A DNA stretch of 64,000 bases from Planctomycetota bacterium (GTDB lineage Bacteria > Planctomycetota > PUPC01 > JACPCR01). The notes below the pieces were generated by a model. That model was not told the DNA's origin and ran no database searches. It was given only the letters and a program-made list of their open reading frames with translations. Below are positions 52,715 to 61,177 of the stretch, one piece after another (position 1 is the stretch's first letter; the number at the start of each line of letters is the position of its first letter). Location of the stretch: contig JAQBXN010000028.1 of NCBI GenBank assembly GCA_027625095.1, positions 1-64,000 on the forward strand, written 5' to 3'. Position numbers and translations under genes: made by a program.

Positions 52715-54817
52715 TCACCTACGGCCTTGTATCTGGGGAGAATCAAAAAGAGCGACAACTTGCTGCCCTCCTCGGGTCCGGACTTCTTTGGCGAGAGTAT
52801 CGACAAATTTTTCTACTGGAAGTGCCCCCAAATCCTTCTCAATTCCCCTCGCACGTACACTCACCTGGCCGGCCTCAGCGTCCCGGGGCCCTACGATGAG
52901 CAGGTAAGGGATCTTGTGCTCCGCTCCTTCACGAATCTTCCGCTGGACGCGTTCATCAGACAGATCGGCTGTGGCGCGGATACCTGCCGATTTGAGCTCG
53001 GCCAGGACATGGTTCGCATACTCGTTGGATTTTTCGCTGATGGGAAGGACCCGTGCCTGTTCCGGCGAGAGCCATGTGGGGAATGAGGCGGCAAAGTGCT
53101 CGATAAGGACACCGACAAAGCGTTCCATCGAGCCGAAGGGTGCTCGATGAATCATGACAGGCCGGTGCGGCTGATTGTCAGCGCCGGTGTAAGTCAGATC
53201 GAAGCGCTCGGGGAGATTGTAATCCACCTGCACGGTGCCGAGCTGCCACTCGCGGCCGATGACGTCCCTGACGACAAAATCGATCTTGGGGCCATAGAAG
53301 GCCGCTTCACCGGGTTCTTCGCTGAACGGAACGCCGAGAGAGGCGGCCGCGTCCCGGCAGGCCCGTTCAGCCTTATCCCAGTTATCAGGGCTGCCGGTGT
53401 ATTTGGCGGAATCAGGATCACGCAGGCCGACACGGACTCTGTAGTCGGTCATTCCCAACGTGCCGAAGATAAGTTTGACGATTTCGAGGCAGCCGTTGAT
53501 TTCATCCGCTACCTGCTCTTCGGTACAAAAAAGGTGTGCGTCATCCTGCGTGAAGCATCGAACGCGGGTCAAGCCGCCAATTTCGCCGGACTGCTCCCAA
53601 CGATAGACCGTCCCAAATTCAGCCAGACGGACAGGCAGGTCGCGATATGAGCGGGCCTCGGATTCGTAAATCTTGATGTGATGGGGGCAGTTCATCGGCT
53701 TGAGGAGGTAGCCATCAATCGCGTCTTCGTCTGCGCTTTCGAGTCGGTTTGAAAGATCGGCGCATGAGCAGCCCTCCTGGACGAGTCCGTTGAGCGTATC
53801 TCTGGTGATGATGGGCGGATATTGGGATTCCTGGTAGTAGGGGAAGTGGCCGCTCGTCCGATAGAGCTTGAGTTTGCCGATGTGGGGTGTGAAGACCTCA
53901 CTGTATCCCTGCCGTGCAAGCTCGGCGCCGATGAAGTTCTGGAGCTCCTTCCGAATGATGGCGCCGTTGGGAGTCCAGAGCACCAGGCCCTGGCCGACGT
54001 CTTCATCGATGTGGAACAGGTTGTGCTTCCTTCCAAGGACGCGATGGTCGCGTTTTTTCGCCTCCTCGAGTTGGTCCAGGTAGTCCTTGAGTTGCTTCTT
54101 GTCAGGAAATGCAGTGCCGTAGACTCGGCTGAGCCGGTCCGAGTTTTCATCGCCGTGCCAGTAGCTGGCAGCAATAGAAAGCAGTTTGAACGCGCCGATC
54201 CTGCCTGTCGATGGCACGTGGGGGCCGCGGCACAAGTCTTCCCAGTTCTTGCCTGCTTCACCTGTGCAGTAGAAGGAAATGGGCGTACCCGCATCGGCTG
54301 CGAGGGCCCGTTCCGCGTTATCGATTTTGTACTTCGAGCCTTCCTCGATCAGCTTTGCCTTTCCCTCGTTCGCTGACAATTCGTATCGGGTGAACGGCCG
54401 GTCTTCCTTGATGATGGCTTCCATTTCGCGCTCAATCGCCTCAAAATCGTTTGAGGACAACGGCCGGTCTTCAGGGAAAGCAATATCGTAGTAGTAGCCG
54501 TTGTCCAGTGGCGGGCCGTAAACGAGAAAGGCTTCAGGAATGATCCGCTGAATGGCCTCGGCCATGACGTGTGCGCATGAATGACGAATGAGATACAGCG
54601 CGTCGGGATCGACATCGCCAGCCCTTGTCTTCGAGGTGACGATGGCGAGTTCGACATCCTCGCTGATGGCCGAATTAAGATCCGAAAGCCGGCCATTTAT
54701 CTTGCAGCCGAGCGCTGCCTTGGCGAGACCTGGTCCGATATCTTCGGCCACACGCAGCGCGGTTACCGGTTCGTCATATTCCTTTGCCGAGCCATCAGGA
54801 AGCGTAATCTTGGGCAT
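52715..54817 (-). CDS. thrS: Threonyl-tRNA synthetase
   Basis: The 700-residue enzyme attaches threonine to tRNA-Thr. A TGS domain (1-65) is followed by the editing domain ('LIRHSCAHVMAEAIQRI', 'LCRGPHVPSTGRIG') and class II core with zinc motif 'LLKPMNCPHHIKIYE', motif 2 'VYRWEQSGEIGGLTRVRCF', motif 3 'MIHRAPFGSMERFVGVLIE', then the anticodon domain ('PYLLIVGPRDAEAGQVSVRA'). Compared with E. coli ThrS (642 residues) it has an insertion of about 27 residues before 'MNCPHH', including 'EGCSCADLSNRLESADEDAI', plus small C-terminal extension. 'cggagtgactc' precedes the ATG. Essential and presumably functional. Confidence 0.95.
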   Translation of the reverse strand: MPKITLPDGSAKEYDEPVTALRVAEDIGPGLAKAALGCKINGRLSDLNSAISEDVELAIVTSKTRAGDVDPDALYLIRHSCAHVMAEAIQRIIPEAFLVYGPPLDNGYYYDIAFPEDRPLSSNDFEAIEREMEAIIKEDRPFTRYELSANEGKAKLIEEGSKYKIDNAERALAADAGTPISFYCTGEAGKNWEDLCRGPHVPSTGRIGAFKLLSIAASYWHGDENSDRLSRVYGTAFPDKKQLKDYLDQLEEAKKRDHRVLGRKHNLFHIDEDVGQGLVLWTPNGAIIRKELQNFIGAELARQGYSEVFTPHIGKLKLYRTSGHFPYYQESQYPPIITRDTLNGLVQEGCSCADLSNRLESADEDAIDGYLLKPMNCPHHIKIYESEARSYRDLPVRLAEFGTVYRWEQSGEIGGLTRVRCFTQDDAHLFCTEEQVADEINGCLEIVKLIFGTLGMTDYRVRVGLRDPDSAKYTGSPDNWDKAERACRDAAASLGVPFSEEPGEAAFYGPKIDFVVRDVIGREWQLGTVQVDYNLPERFDLTYTGADNQPHRPVMIHRAPFGSMERFVGVLIEHFAASFPTWLSPEQARVLPISEKSNEYANHVLAELKSAGIRATADLSDERVQRKIREGAEHKIPYLLIVGPRDAEAGQVSVRARGIEKDLGALPVEKFVDTLAKEVRTRGGQQVVALFDSPQIQGRR

Positions 54818-54908
54818 GAGTCACTCCGAATTCGGTAGTTCTGAATCACCGCTCAGTAAGAGAAGCAGAAAAGTATCGCGAGATTCGCCGCTGTCTCAAA
54901 CAGGGAGG

Positions 54909-55658
54909 CTACTTGCCCAGCAATCGCCCGCCATCGGCGATCAGATCCTGTCCAGTGATGAAAGGTGAATCGACTACAAAGAACATCACAGCTTTGGCTA
55001 TGTCTTCAGGCTGTGCGGCTCGTTCCATGGGTGTGGCCCTGATGTTTTTCTCGATAAATTCACCAAAATCTGCGATCCAGCGGGTATCCGTGACGCCCGG
55101 GGAGACGGAATTGACCCGGATTTCCGGGGCGAGCACACGAGCAAGGGATTTGGTCAACGAATGAAGGGCTGCTTTGGAGGCGCAATAGGCGATGGAACTG
55201 CCGTTACCGATATGCCCGGCCACGGATGCGATGTTGACAATCGCTCCTTCAGAATTCTTGCGCATCAGCTTCACAGCAGCCCGGCTGGCGAAGAATGTTC
55301 CCTTGACGTTGACGGCCATGACCGCGTCCCACATGTCTTCTGTGAGAGAATCAAGCTCGTGATGTGGGACGAACGTGGTTGTGCCGGCATTGTTGACCAG
55401 CACATCCAATCGTCCATACTTTTCGTCTATCGTCCGGATCAGCGATTTGACCTCTTCATCAGAGGCCACATTCGCCTTGAGGGCAACGGCCTCACCGCTG
55501 AGCTGCCTGGCTTCCTCTGCCGTGGCTTCCGCTTCATCTACCGAGCGGGAATAGTTGACCACCACTGCGGCGCCCTCGGCCGCCAGGGCAAGTGAGCACG
55601 CACGTCCGATTCCCGTTCCTCCGCCCGTTACCAGAGCTACTTTTCCCTCGAGTTTCAT
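54909..55658 (-). CDS. FabG-like short-chain dehydrogenase/reductase
   Basis: A 249-residue classical SDR with 'VALVTGGGTGIGRACSLALA', 'LDVLVNNAGTTTFVPHH', 'AIVNIASVAGHIG' and the active 'IAYCASKAALHSLTKSLARV'; 'FITGQDLIADGG' near the end. NAD(P)-dependent oxidation or reduction of a ketone/alcohol. 'ctggaggacacaggc' precedes its ATG. Its start is divergent from and nearly adjacent to the PDZ/PQQ-like gene. It may be 3-oxoacyl-ACP reductase or a sugar dehydrogenase; sequence alone does not decide. Confidence 0.88.
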   Translation of the reverse strand: MKLEGKVALVTGGGTGIGRACSLALAAEGAAVVVNYSRSVDEAEATAEEARQLSGEAVALKANVASDEEVKSLIRTIDEKYGRLDVLVNNAGTTTFVPHHELDSLTEDMWDAVMAVNVKGTFFASRAAVKLMRKNSEGAIVNIASVAGHIGNGSSIAYCASKAALHSLTKSLARVLAPEIRVNSVSPGVTDTRWIADFGEFIEKNIRATPMERAAQPEDIAKAVMFFVVDSPFITGQDLIADGGRLLGK

Positions 55659-57180
55659 GCCTGTGTCCTCCAGCTTTCAAAAAAATGTCGGTGTCTTCTG
55701 TGGGCGTGAGAATATAGCCGCGGGGATCCGGGCAGTCACTCTGGCCTGGATATTATTCAGCTCGAGCAGTGCGGCTGGCAATGACTGGAAAGAGAAGTTT
55801 CGGATTCCGGTGCATGAAATCACCTCAGTGGTGGAGGCCCTCCAGGTGAAGGTGGGTACGGCCGGCCGGCTCTATTTCATCGGGCCCGGACTGATTGAGT
55901 GCAGGGAGGCGGTGAATGGGCAGCGGCTGTGGCGACAGGAAGTGGGAGGAGAGAAGGGCTGGCTGGGTATCTACCTTGATACGGCCCAGAGAGGTGGCGG
56001 GGTATTAATCAAGGAAATCATCGATTGGCCCGCCCGCAAGGCCGGCCTGAGGACCGGTGATGTCATCACTAAAATCGGGGAACATCAGACCCCGCACGGA
56101 ATGGCCCTTATTCAGGCGGTTAAAGATCTCGAACCAGGCGTTCGGTTGTCTGTTGAATATCAGAGAGAGGAAAAACAGGCATTTACCGAAGTATCCATTG
56201 GGGCGCGAAAGAGACCGCGGCGTTTCCTTGGTGAGGATGCTCAATACATCTATCTGTCCTTCGACTTTCAGGTGCTGTCATTGGAGAAAAAAAGCGGCAG
56301 ACAAAGGTGGAATGTCTTACTGGAGCCCCCGCCGGAAACCCAGCCGGAAGTTCTGATGACGGGTACTAAGTTCGTTCCAACACCGGCCTGGGATGAAGGT
56401 ATCACCGCAATCGGAATGACCGAGGAGAGGCTGATCGTGGCACTCGGCGGACACCGGCTCATGGGGATAGAACTGAAGACCGGGCAGCCCATCTGGTCGC
56501 ATGATTCGAGAACCGCGATGGTCGAGCTTCCTCTACTTCGTAAACAGGAAATCATTTTTCTTAAAGAAGTCGGCCACACGATAGGGTATTTGGATGCGAA
56601 TACCGGACAGCACAAGAAAGAATTGAAACTGGACGGGGCAGGCCTTACAGCAGTATTCAAGAGTCTGCAGCAGGTGGAGGGTGGGATAGCTGTTGTTGGT
56701 GAGAAGAGCATACGAGTTCTCCTCGATGAAGGCGGACAATCGTGGAGCCGTTCCGTCTCAAAGGACACCCTGTTTTCATCGACTGTGCGATGGATACTCC
56801 TTGCACATGAAAAGTTGGAATGTCTGGACTTGGCGACTGGCGAGCAGGTCTGGTCGCACGATCTGAGACCCTCAGAAAAGAAGGGCCTGGTTTGCATCGG
56901 TGGCAAGGCAGGTGTTGAAACCGAAGAGGAATTTCTGATCGCCGATTGTCCAACGGGCAAGAGCTCGTCAACCAACAGAGGCCGCAATTCAATCGGCATC
57001 ATCGCTGCAAATGAAGACCTCTGGTTATGCAGTCGTCAGGATGCGCAGACAACCGTGAACTCGATCAAAGGTAATCAGAAAATCACATTTGAAGGGCATC
57101 TGTTCCTATTCCAGGCGTCACATGGACTGCTTGTGACCGCTACGGATACTGAGCTGATTGTGATGAGGAGAGGCGATTAA
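55657..57180 (+). CDS. Secreted PDZ plus PQQ-like propeller protein
   Basis: The ATG chosen is the last one before the mature part; upstream ORF would run antisense through the SDR. A hydrophobic stretch 'IRAVTLAWILFSSSSAAG' is a signal peptide after a long n-region. Residues about 100-170 form a PDZ domain ('GVLIKEIIDWPARKAGLRTG', 'DVITKIGEHQTPHGM'). The rest is a PQQ-like propeller with blades 'GRQRWNVLLEPPPETQPEV', 'LMGIELKTGQPIWSHDSRTA', 'LECLDLATGEQVWSHDLRPS'. Envelope scaffold or folding role is inferred. It overlaps the start of the divergent SDR by two bases. Confidence 0.75.
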   Translation: MPVSSSFQKNVGVFCGRENIAAGIRAVTLAWILFSSSSAAGNDWKEKFRIPVHEITSVVEALQVKVGTAGRLYFIGPGLIECREAVNGQRLWRQEVGGEKGWLGIYLDTAQRGGGVLIKEIIDWPARKAGLRTGDVITKIGEHQTPHGMALIQAVKDLEPGVRLSVEYQREEKQAFTEVSIGARKRPRRFLGEDAQYIYLSFDFQVLSLEKKSGRQRWNVLLEPPPETQPEVLMTGTKFVPTPAWDEGITAIGMTEERLIVALGGHRLMGIELKTGQPIWSHDSRTAMVELPLLRKQEIIFLKEVGHTIGYLDANTGQHKKELKLDGAGLTAVFKSLQQVEGGIAVVGEKSIRVLLDEGGQSWSRSVSKDTLFSSTVRWILLAHEKLECLDLATGEQVWSHDLRPSEKKGLVCIGGKAGVETEEEFLIADCPTGKSSSTNRGRNSIGIIAANEDLWLCSRQDAQTTVNSIKGNQKITFEGHLFLFQASHGLLVTATDTELIVMRRGD

Positions 57181-57566
57181 GAGAATCGTGGCAGGTTGTC
57201 CCGAGTGTTATATGCCTCTGTCATATCAGGCCCGATCAATACCGTTTTCGCCTCCATTTTCTGTCTAAGTGCTTTTTCTTCCAGGAAATCCAGTTCATCC
57301 TCCCAAGTACCAGCCTGGGGAATCCCTGCACTGGAAACTGCGGCATCGAAGGCATCGCTTGGAACCTTCTGGGAGGAGAATTTCATCGCGATTTGAAGAA
57401 CCTGATTGAGCTTGTGGTCGTAGACTGCCGTGGCGACCCACTTCTTTTTCCTTGGAAACGGAATCGTGAAGAGCTGCCTGCATTGCCTGCATCGCATTTG
57501 CTTGCCCGCGAATTCCGGTCGGGCGTGATAGCACTGACCGCACACGCAGCGTATTTTGAATTGCAT
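57177..57566 (-). CDS. Zinc-ribbon protein
   Basis: The 129-residue protein opens with 'FKIRCVCGQCYHARPEFAGK' and 'MRCRQCRQLFTIPFP', a zinc ribbon with CxC and CxxC pairs. It continues with a Lys-rich linker and an amphipathic C-terminus ('WEDELDFLEEKALRQKMEAK'). No membrane segment, hence cytoplasmic. Convergent with the PDZ/PQQ gene, sharing 4 bp at the stops. It is like the zinc ribbon at the start of the TM-TPR protein at 39.3 kb. Function unknown. Confidence 0.72.
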   Translation of the reverse strand: MQFKIRCVCGQCYHARPEFAGKQMRCRQCRQLFTIPFPRKKKWVATAVYDHKLNQVLQIAMKFSSQKVPSDAFDAAVSSAGIPQAGTWEDELDFLEEKALRQKMEAKTVLIGPDMTEAYNTRDNLPRFS

Positions 57567-57893
57567 CTTGAGCCTTGGAGTTCCTGGATGGCCATACAGG
57601 AGTGCATTCCTCGTACCGTTCCGGGCCTCAAGCGTTCAGTTCTGGTATTTATAACCAGACAATGCGTACAGAATCTGAGCGGCTGGACGAGTGATTGTCG
57701 CCGGCAATTGCTAACTTGTTTAGCTACTAACTGTTGGAGTAACCGGCCTCACTAGCTTTCTTCAATACTTTGTTTGAACGGAGTTCGTATCCCCTGGCCT
57801 CAAATCGATGTTGATTTAGAGTGATAACGGACTGACCATAGAAAAATGCGACGCGGTGGCTAGAATGTCGTCCTTCAACTATGACCTTCATCC
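57567..57893. other. Intergenic stretch without a visible gene
   Basis: No frame carries recognisable protein sequence, and there is no strong hairpin or repeat. It holds the promoters of the zinc-ribbon (minus) and FHA (plus) genes. Confidence 0.5.
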
Positions 57894-58304
57894 ATGAGCG
57901 CAGAAGAAACAGATTCCACTTCCGAGAATGCCCCCGCCGAACTCGTTCTTACAGAGGAAGGGATTCGATATAAATTGAAAAAGGAAGTAACCCAGATTGG
58001 GCGGCTCCCCAAGTGTGATATTCCCCTGGATGACCACCGCGTTTCGCGAGTACACGCCGAAGTCAAGAGAGCGAGCAAAGGCTACCTTTTAATGGATTTG
58101 AGCCACAATGGCTCAAGAGTCAACGGTCTGAAAGTGAAGCGAGCGCTCCTCCAGGATGGTGACGAACTGATGATCGGAAAGACTCTCCTTACCTTCTATC
58201 ACCGCTCTCAAACCAAAGCTCGAAGCATCCCGCCCGAAGAGAGGAAAGTAGGGAAAGACCTGGGTTTGCTCAAAGATCTTTACGATGAAGTCGCCGAGGA
58301 CTAA
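57894..58304 (+). CDS. FHA-domain protein
   Basis: The 136-residue protein is one forkhead-associated domain with short tails. Visible phosphothreonine-binding elements are 'VTQIGRLPKCDIPLDDHRVS' (Gly-Arg), 'RVSRVHAEVKR' (Ser-x-x-His) and 'DLSHNGSRVNGLKVKR' (the N-G-S/T loop). Such domains bind phosphothreonine peptides, usually of Ser/Thr kinases. No kinase is in the window. The C-terminal helices ('LGLLKDLYDEVAED') are acidic. It is convergent with a membrane protein, sharing 4 bp at the stops. Confidence 0.85.
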   Translation: MSAEETDSTSENAPAELVLTEEGIRYKLKKEVTQIGRLPKCDIPLDDHRVSRVHAEVKRASKGYLLMDLSHNGSRVNGLKVKRALLQDGDELMIGKTLLTFYHRSQTKARSIPPEERKVGKDLGLLKDLYDEVAED

Positions 58305-58783
58305 GCTCGCCGTTTAGGTTTCTCACTGGAATTTGACATGGGCTTTGGCGCCGGCTTCATCTCTTTAATGAGGATAGAGAGCACGTATGCGCCCACAAGA
58401 GTCTCGGGGAAGAATTTATAATCATTCAGCCAGGCGATGAACGGGCTGAATTTTTCGAGCAGATCGCCCGCGGCGTAAAGCAGAAATCCTGCCCAGAATC
58501 CACACTTGACAGCTTGCGACCAGAAATTTGTGGAAATCCTCGACTCCCCGTGAATCTGCCGCAGTTCCTTCAAGGCCCTGAGAAGGCAGTAACCTACCCC
58601 TGCTGCAACTGAGGCATGGAAAACCACGTGGGACTCATAGCCAGCATCCGGCTCAAACAGGAAGTAGATAGTGGCATACAGAAGCACAAAGAAAGCCCGC
58701 ACAATCCAGAGCTTCGCCGGGCTTTCCTTCATCTGCTCAGATGAGTCTGATTTTACCTGGACGGCGTTCACACAAGCTTCCAT
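58301..58783 (-). CDS. Small polytopic membrane protein of unknown function
   Basis: From the ATG chosen ('MEACVNAVQVKSDSSEQM') it has about 160 residues; a TTG-start extension to 58,840 would add 19. Four hydrophobic segments are visible: 'LWIVRAFFVLLYATIYFLF', 'VVFHASVAAGVGYCLLRAL', 'VKCGFWAGFLLYAAGDLL' and 'FFPETLVGAYVLSILI'. It has a Pro/Lys/Arg-rich C-terminal tail. I do not recognise a family. It lies beyond the prepilin terminator, so it must have its own promoter. Confidence 0.6.
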   Translation of the reverse strand: MEACVNAVQVKSDSSEQMKESPAKLWIVRAFFVLLYATIYFLFEPDAGYESHVVFHASVAAGVGYCLLRALKELRQIHGESRISTNFWSQAVKCGFWAGFLLYAAGDLLEKFSPFIAWLNDYKFFPETLVGAYVLSILIKEMKPAPKPMSNSSEKPKRRA

Positions 58784-58836
58784 CTCTTTAGTATCTGTAC
58801 CAACGAAGTTGGCTGAATGAGACGCTGTAAGGAACA

Positions 58837-58876
58837 GCAAAAAGAAAGGCTGGCAAGTGTTGTACTTACCAGCCTT
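58837..58876 (-). terminator. Rho-independent terminator after the prepilin gene
   Basis: 'aaggctgg' and 'ccagcctt' pair (with an extra inner 'aagt'/'actt' pair), and on the minus strand the stem is followed by 'tctttttg'. It lies 22 bp after the prepilin stop codon. Confidence 0.75.
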
Positions 58877-58898
58877 GGCTTTGACAAACTGTTAGATA

Positions 58899-59984
58899 CT
58901 AGAATGGAGGGCCCAGGTATTTTCTGATAGTCGTGGAGGTGGTTACGATCGTTGTCGATATGCTGGTTGAGGTGGTCGGGATACTGGTAGTCGCGACGCT
59001 TGTAGATGCTGTTGAGGTGCTGGCCCCCCCGGTAGTAGAAGAGGTGCTGGGGACACTGGTAGTCGCAACGGTTGTTCCCCCTCCGGCAGTAACTCCGCCA
59101 GTAGTAGTGGTTGTGCCAGTGGTTGTGCCAGTGGTTGTGCCAGTGGTTGTGCCAGTGGTTGTGCCAGAACCTCCACTAGTGGTAGGGCTCGAAGGAACAG
59201 TGGATGTGGTAAGAATGGAACTTGTTGTTGTTGACGAGGTAGTAGAGGTAGATGAAGTAGTAGAATAATCCTCTTCCCAGGTGCCGAGGATGGTCTCCTC
59301 GCCCTTCACACACTCCACATGGCCGGCGACAAAGAGTATATTTCCGCAGGAGCCATTGCCGTGATTCAACGCGACACGATAGGTGGTATTGGGTGTAGGC
59401 AAAGGGGATTTAATGGTGTCGGTGATATAGGTGAATTCGGAATTATTCCCGCCAAATTCCAATGAATCGGCTCCCCCCGCATCCGCGTCATATTCAAGGA
59501 GCATGATGGACCTTAGTGGGTTTTCGATAGTGTCCAACGATTGATAATCCCTGCTGGACATCCCTGCGTAGTTGGAACGGACGCCCTGTAGGTTTATCAT
59601 TGCCTTTTCGGCGGTAGGGCATACGAAAAGTCTGTCTTCTCGCGGCTTGATGATGTAGTAGTCTCCTGGCGGCTCACCCGCCATTCCAGGATATTCAGCA
59701 AGATATTCTTCACGTGGCTTGTATCCAAATTGCCCTTCTTTGAAGTACTCAATCATCCCGATCCATTTGTATTCTGAAAATTCCGGTAACACCCCCTTGT
59801 TCTGAAGCGCATATTGGTTGATCAGACTACCCAGCGCTTTCATGTTGCTCTGGCAGTTTACATATGCAGCTTGGGCCATCGCCTTATTGATACCCACCAC
59901 CAGCATGGAAAAGAGGATGACGATAATTGATACGACAACCAGCAACTCGATAAGGCTGAAGCCGTTTCGCTTTCGGAATTTCAT
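58899..59984 (-). CDS. Type II/IV prepilin-like protein with Thr/Ser-rich tail
   Basis: The ATG preceded by 'ggagaatgcc' gives 361 residues. The N-terminus 'KFRKRNGFSLIELLVVVSII' is a class III prepilin signal, cut by PilD-type peptidase before F, leaving an N-methylated helix. The globular part has a planctomycete 'H-X9-DG' like region ('LNHGNGSCGNILFVAGHVE'), here with Ala for Asp. After residue 230 it becomes a Thr/Ser-rich region with (TTTG)n repeats ('TTTGTTTGTTTG', then 'STSTASTSVATTSIPTTSTS'), probably O-glycosylated and extended. A pseudopilin for secretion or a surface pilin with a stalk is likely. The last residues 'IRKYLGPPF' are basic. Confidence 0.82.
   Translation of the reverse strand: MKFRKRNGFSLIELLVVVSIIVILFSMLVVGINKAMAQAAYVNCQSNMKALGSLINQYALQNKGVLPEFSEYKWIGMIEYFKEGQFGYKPREEYLAEYPGMAGEPPGDYYIIKPREDRLFVCPTAEKAMINLQGVRSNYAGMSSRDYQSLDTIENPLRSIMLLEYDADAGGADSLEFGGNNSEFTYITDTIKSPLPTPNTTYRVALNHGNGSCGNILFVAGHVECVKGEETILGTWEEDYSTTSSTSTTSSTTTSSILTTSTVPSSPTTSGGSGTTTGTTTGTTTGTTTGTTTTTGGVTAGGGTTVATTSVPSTSSTTGGASTSTASTSVATTSIPTTSTSISTTIVTTSTTIRKYLGPPF
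59104..59163 (-). repeat. Five tandem copies of a 12-bp coding repeat
   Basis: Four exact copies of 'ccagtggttgtg' (plus-strand) and one variant encode Gly-Thr-Thr-Thr units of the prepilin-like protein's tail. Slippage in such a repeat could change the length of the stalk without shifting frame. Confidence 0.85.
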
Positions 59985-60227
59985 GGCATTCTCCAGTGTA
60001 AAACTCGACCTGAGTATTTGTTGAAGTGTTAGATGCAAGAAGCGCCGAGAAGGTTCTGCACATTCTGAGCATTTCCGGAAAAATCTGGCGCAGTTATAAG
60101 GGCCCCCCTCTGATTGTCAAGTATTTGGTATTTCAATGGTTTATGTATGTTCCAGTTTACCCTTGAAACCTGATGCGTACAATACGCCTCTAATAGGCGA
60201 CCCCTTTCCAGTGACTCACAAAGAACC

Positions 60228-60914
60228 GTGTCTGACAACAATATTCATGTATCGCTCGTCATCCCGACCAAGAACGAGGCTGAGAATCTGGAGGAGGTAT
60301 ACCGCGCCTGCGAACCATACGGGGACGAGATTCTCGTCGTAGATGGTCATTCAACGGACAATACCAGAGAGCTGGCGGAACAACTCGGCGCAAGAGTGAT
60401 TCTTGATAACGGAAAGGGTAAGGGGGATGGCATACGCGTGGCCGCCGAGCATGTCAGGGGCGATATCGTTGTCTTTATTGATGCAGATGGCTCACACGTT
60501 CCTGAAGATATTCCCAAGCTGGTAGCGATGATTGATCGCGATGAAGCGGATCATGTTTCTGCTTCCCGTCTGATGGGTGGCTCAAGCGAGCTTCACGGCG
60601 GATTTGATGAATTCATGAGGCTGATGGGGAGTTCATTTATTACCGCATGTATTAACTGGCGGTTCAAAGTAAGCCTGAGTGAGAGCCAGAACGGTTTCCG
60701 CGCCATCAAGACTGAAGTGCTGCGGGATCTCGGCCTTGTGGAAAACATCACGACAATCGAGCAGGAGATGATCATGAAGTCCCTGAAAAAGGGCTATAGA
60801 ATGGGTGAGGTGCCCAGTCATGAGCATGCTCGGAAATTTGGCGAATCCAAGATAAAGCTCAGAAAAGTCGCTTTCCGTTACGTTTACACGCTCATCAAAT
60901 ATCTCTTTTTCTAG
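60228..60914 (+). CDS. Family 2 glycosyltransferase (dolichyl/polyprenyl-phosphate type)
   Basis: The 228-residue protein starts with GTG and 'VSLVIPTKNEAENLEEVYRA'. The GT2 core is clear: 'DEILVVDGHSTDNTRELAEQ', 'GKGDGIRVAAEHVRGDIVVF' and 'IDADGSHVPEDIPKLV' (D-A-D metal motif). 'GFRAIKTEVLRDLGLVEN' and 'SHEHARKFGESKIKL' continue as in dolichyl-phosphate mannose synthase-like enzymes. It makes a polyprenyl-phosphate sugar or transfers sugar to a lipid carrier at the membrane; a C-terminal hydrophobic helix is short ('YVYTLIKYLFF'). Donor unknown. Confidence 0.9.
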   Translation: MSDNNIHVSLVIPTKNEAENLEEVYRACEPYGDEILVVDGHSTDNTRELAEQLGARVILDNGKGKGDGIRVAAEHVRGDIVVFIDADGSHVPEDIPKLVAMIDRDEADHVSASRLMGGSSELHGGFDEFMRLMGSSFITACINWRFKVSLSESQNGFRAIKTEVLRDLGLVENITTIEQEMIMKSLKKGYRMGEVPSHEHARKFGESKIKLRKVAFRYVYTLIKYLFF

Positions 60915-60935
60915 GGCTGGGTGGCCTGGGCCGCC

Positions 60936-61170
60936 TTATTCCTGGACGCTGGTGAAGGTGGTTCCAAACAGGAAATCCGTATCGGTATCTACAGGAGTCC
61001 CGGCGGCAGTGCCCTGAATGGTTTAGGTAAGGACATTGTTGGTCATGGTACCAGCACCGAGACCTGGCACCAAGAGATCGATTCTCTTGACGGTTACCTT
61101 TACGTCGGAGGTATCGTTTTCAGACCAGACAGCAGGCCGTTTCGCTGCAGTAGAGTGCGTGCAGGGGGAT
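60936..61170 (-). pseudogene. C-terminal gene remnant with an internal stop
   Basis: In one minus-strand frame, directly downstream of the esterase stop, the sequence reads 'KRPAVWSENDTSDVKVTVKR', 'IDLLVPGLGAGTMTNNVLT', a TAA stop at 61,023-61,025, then 'TIQGTAAGTPVDTDTDFLFG' and 'TTFTSVQE' to a stop at 60,936. The composition is that of a secreted beta-rich protein. No start codon or recognised family. It looks like a decayed 3' end; without the internal stop it would be about 80 residues long. Confidence 0.4.
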
Positions 61171-61177
61171 CGTCCGG

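Noticed and set aside
53096..54376. Plus-strand open frames of about 184 residues within thrS
   Set aside because: They run antisense to conserved synthetase motifs and have no recognisable content.
59104..59163. Possible CRISPR-like array
   Set aside because: Units are only 12 bp, contiguous without spacers, and in frame within the prepilin-like gene.
58933..59268. Val-rich plus-strand open frame of 111 residues
   Set aside because: It is the antisense of the Thr/Ser repeat tail; the repetitive composition explains it.
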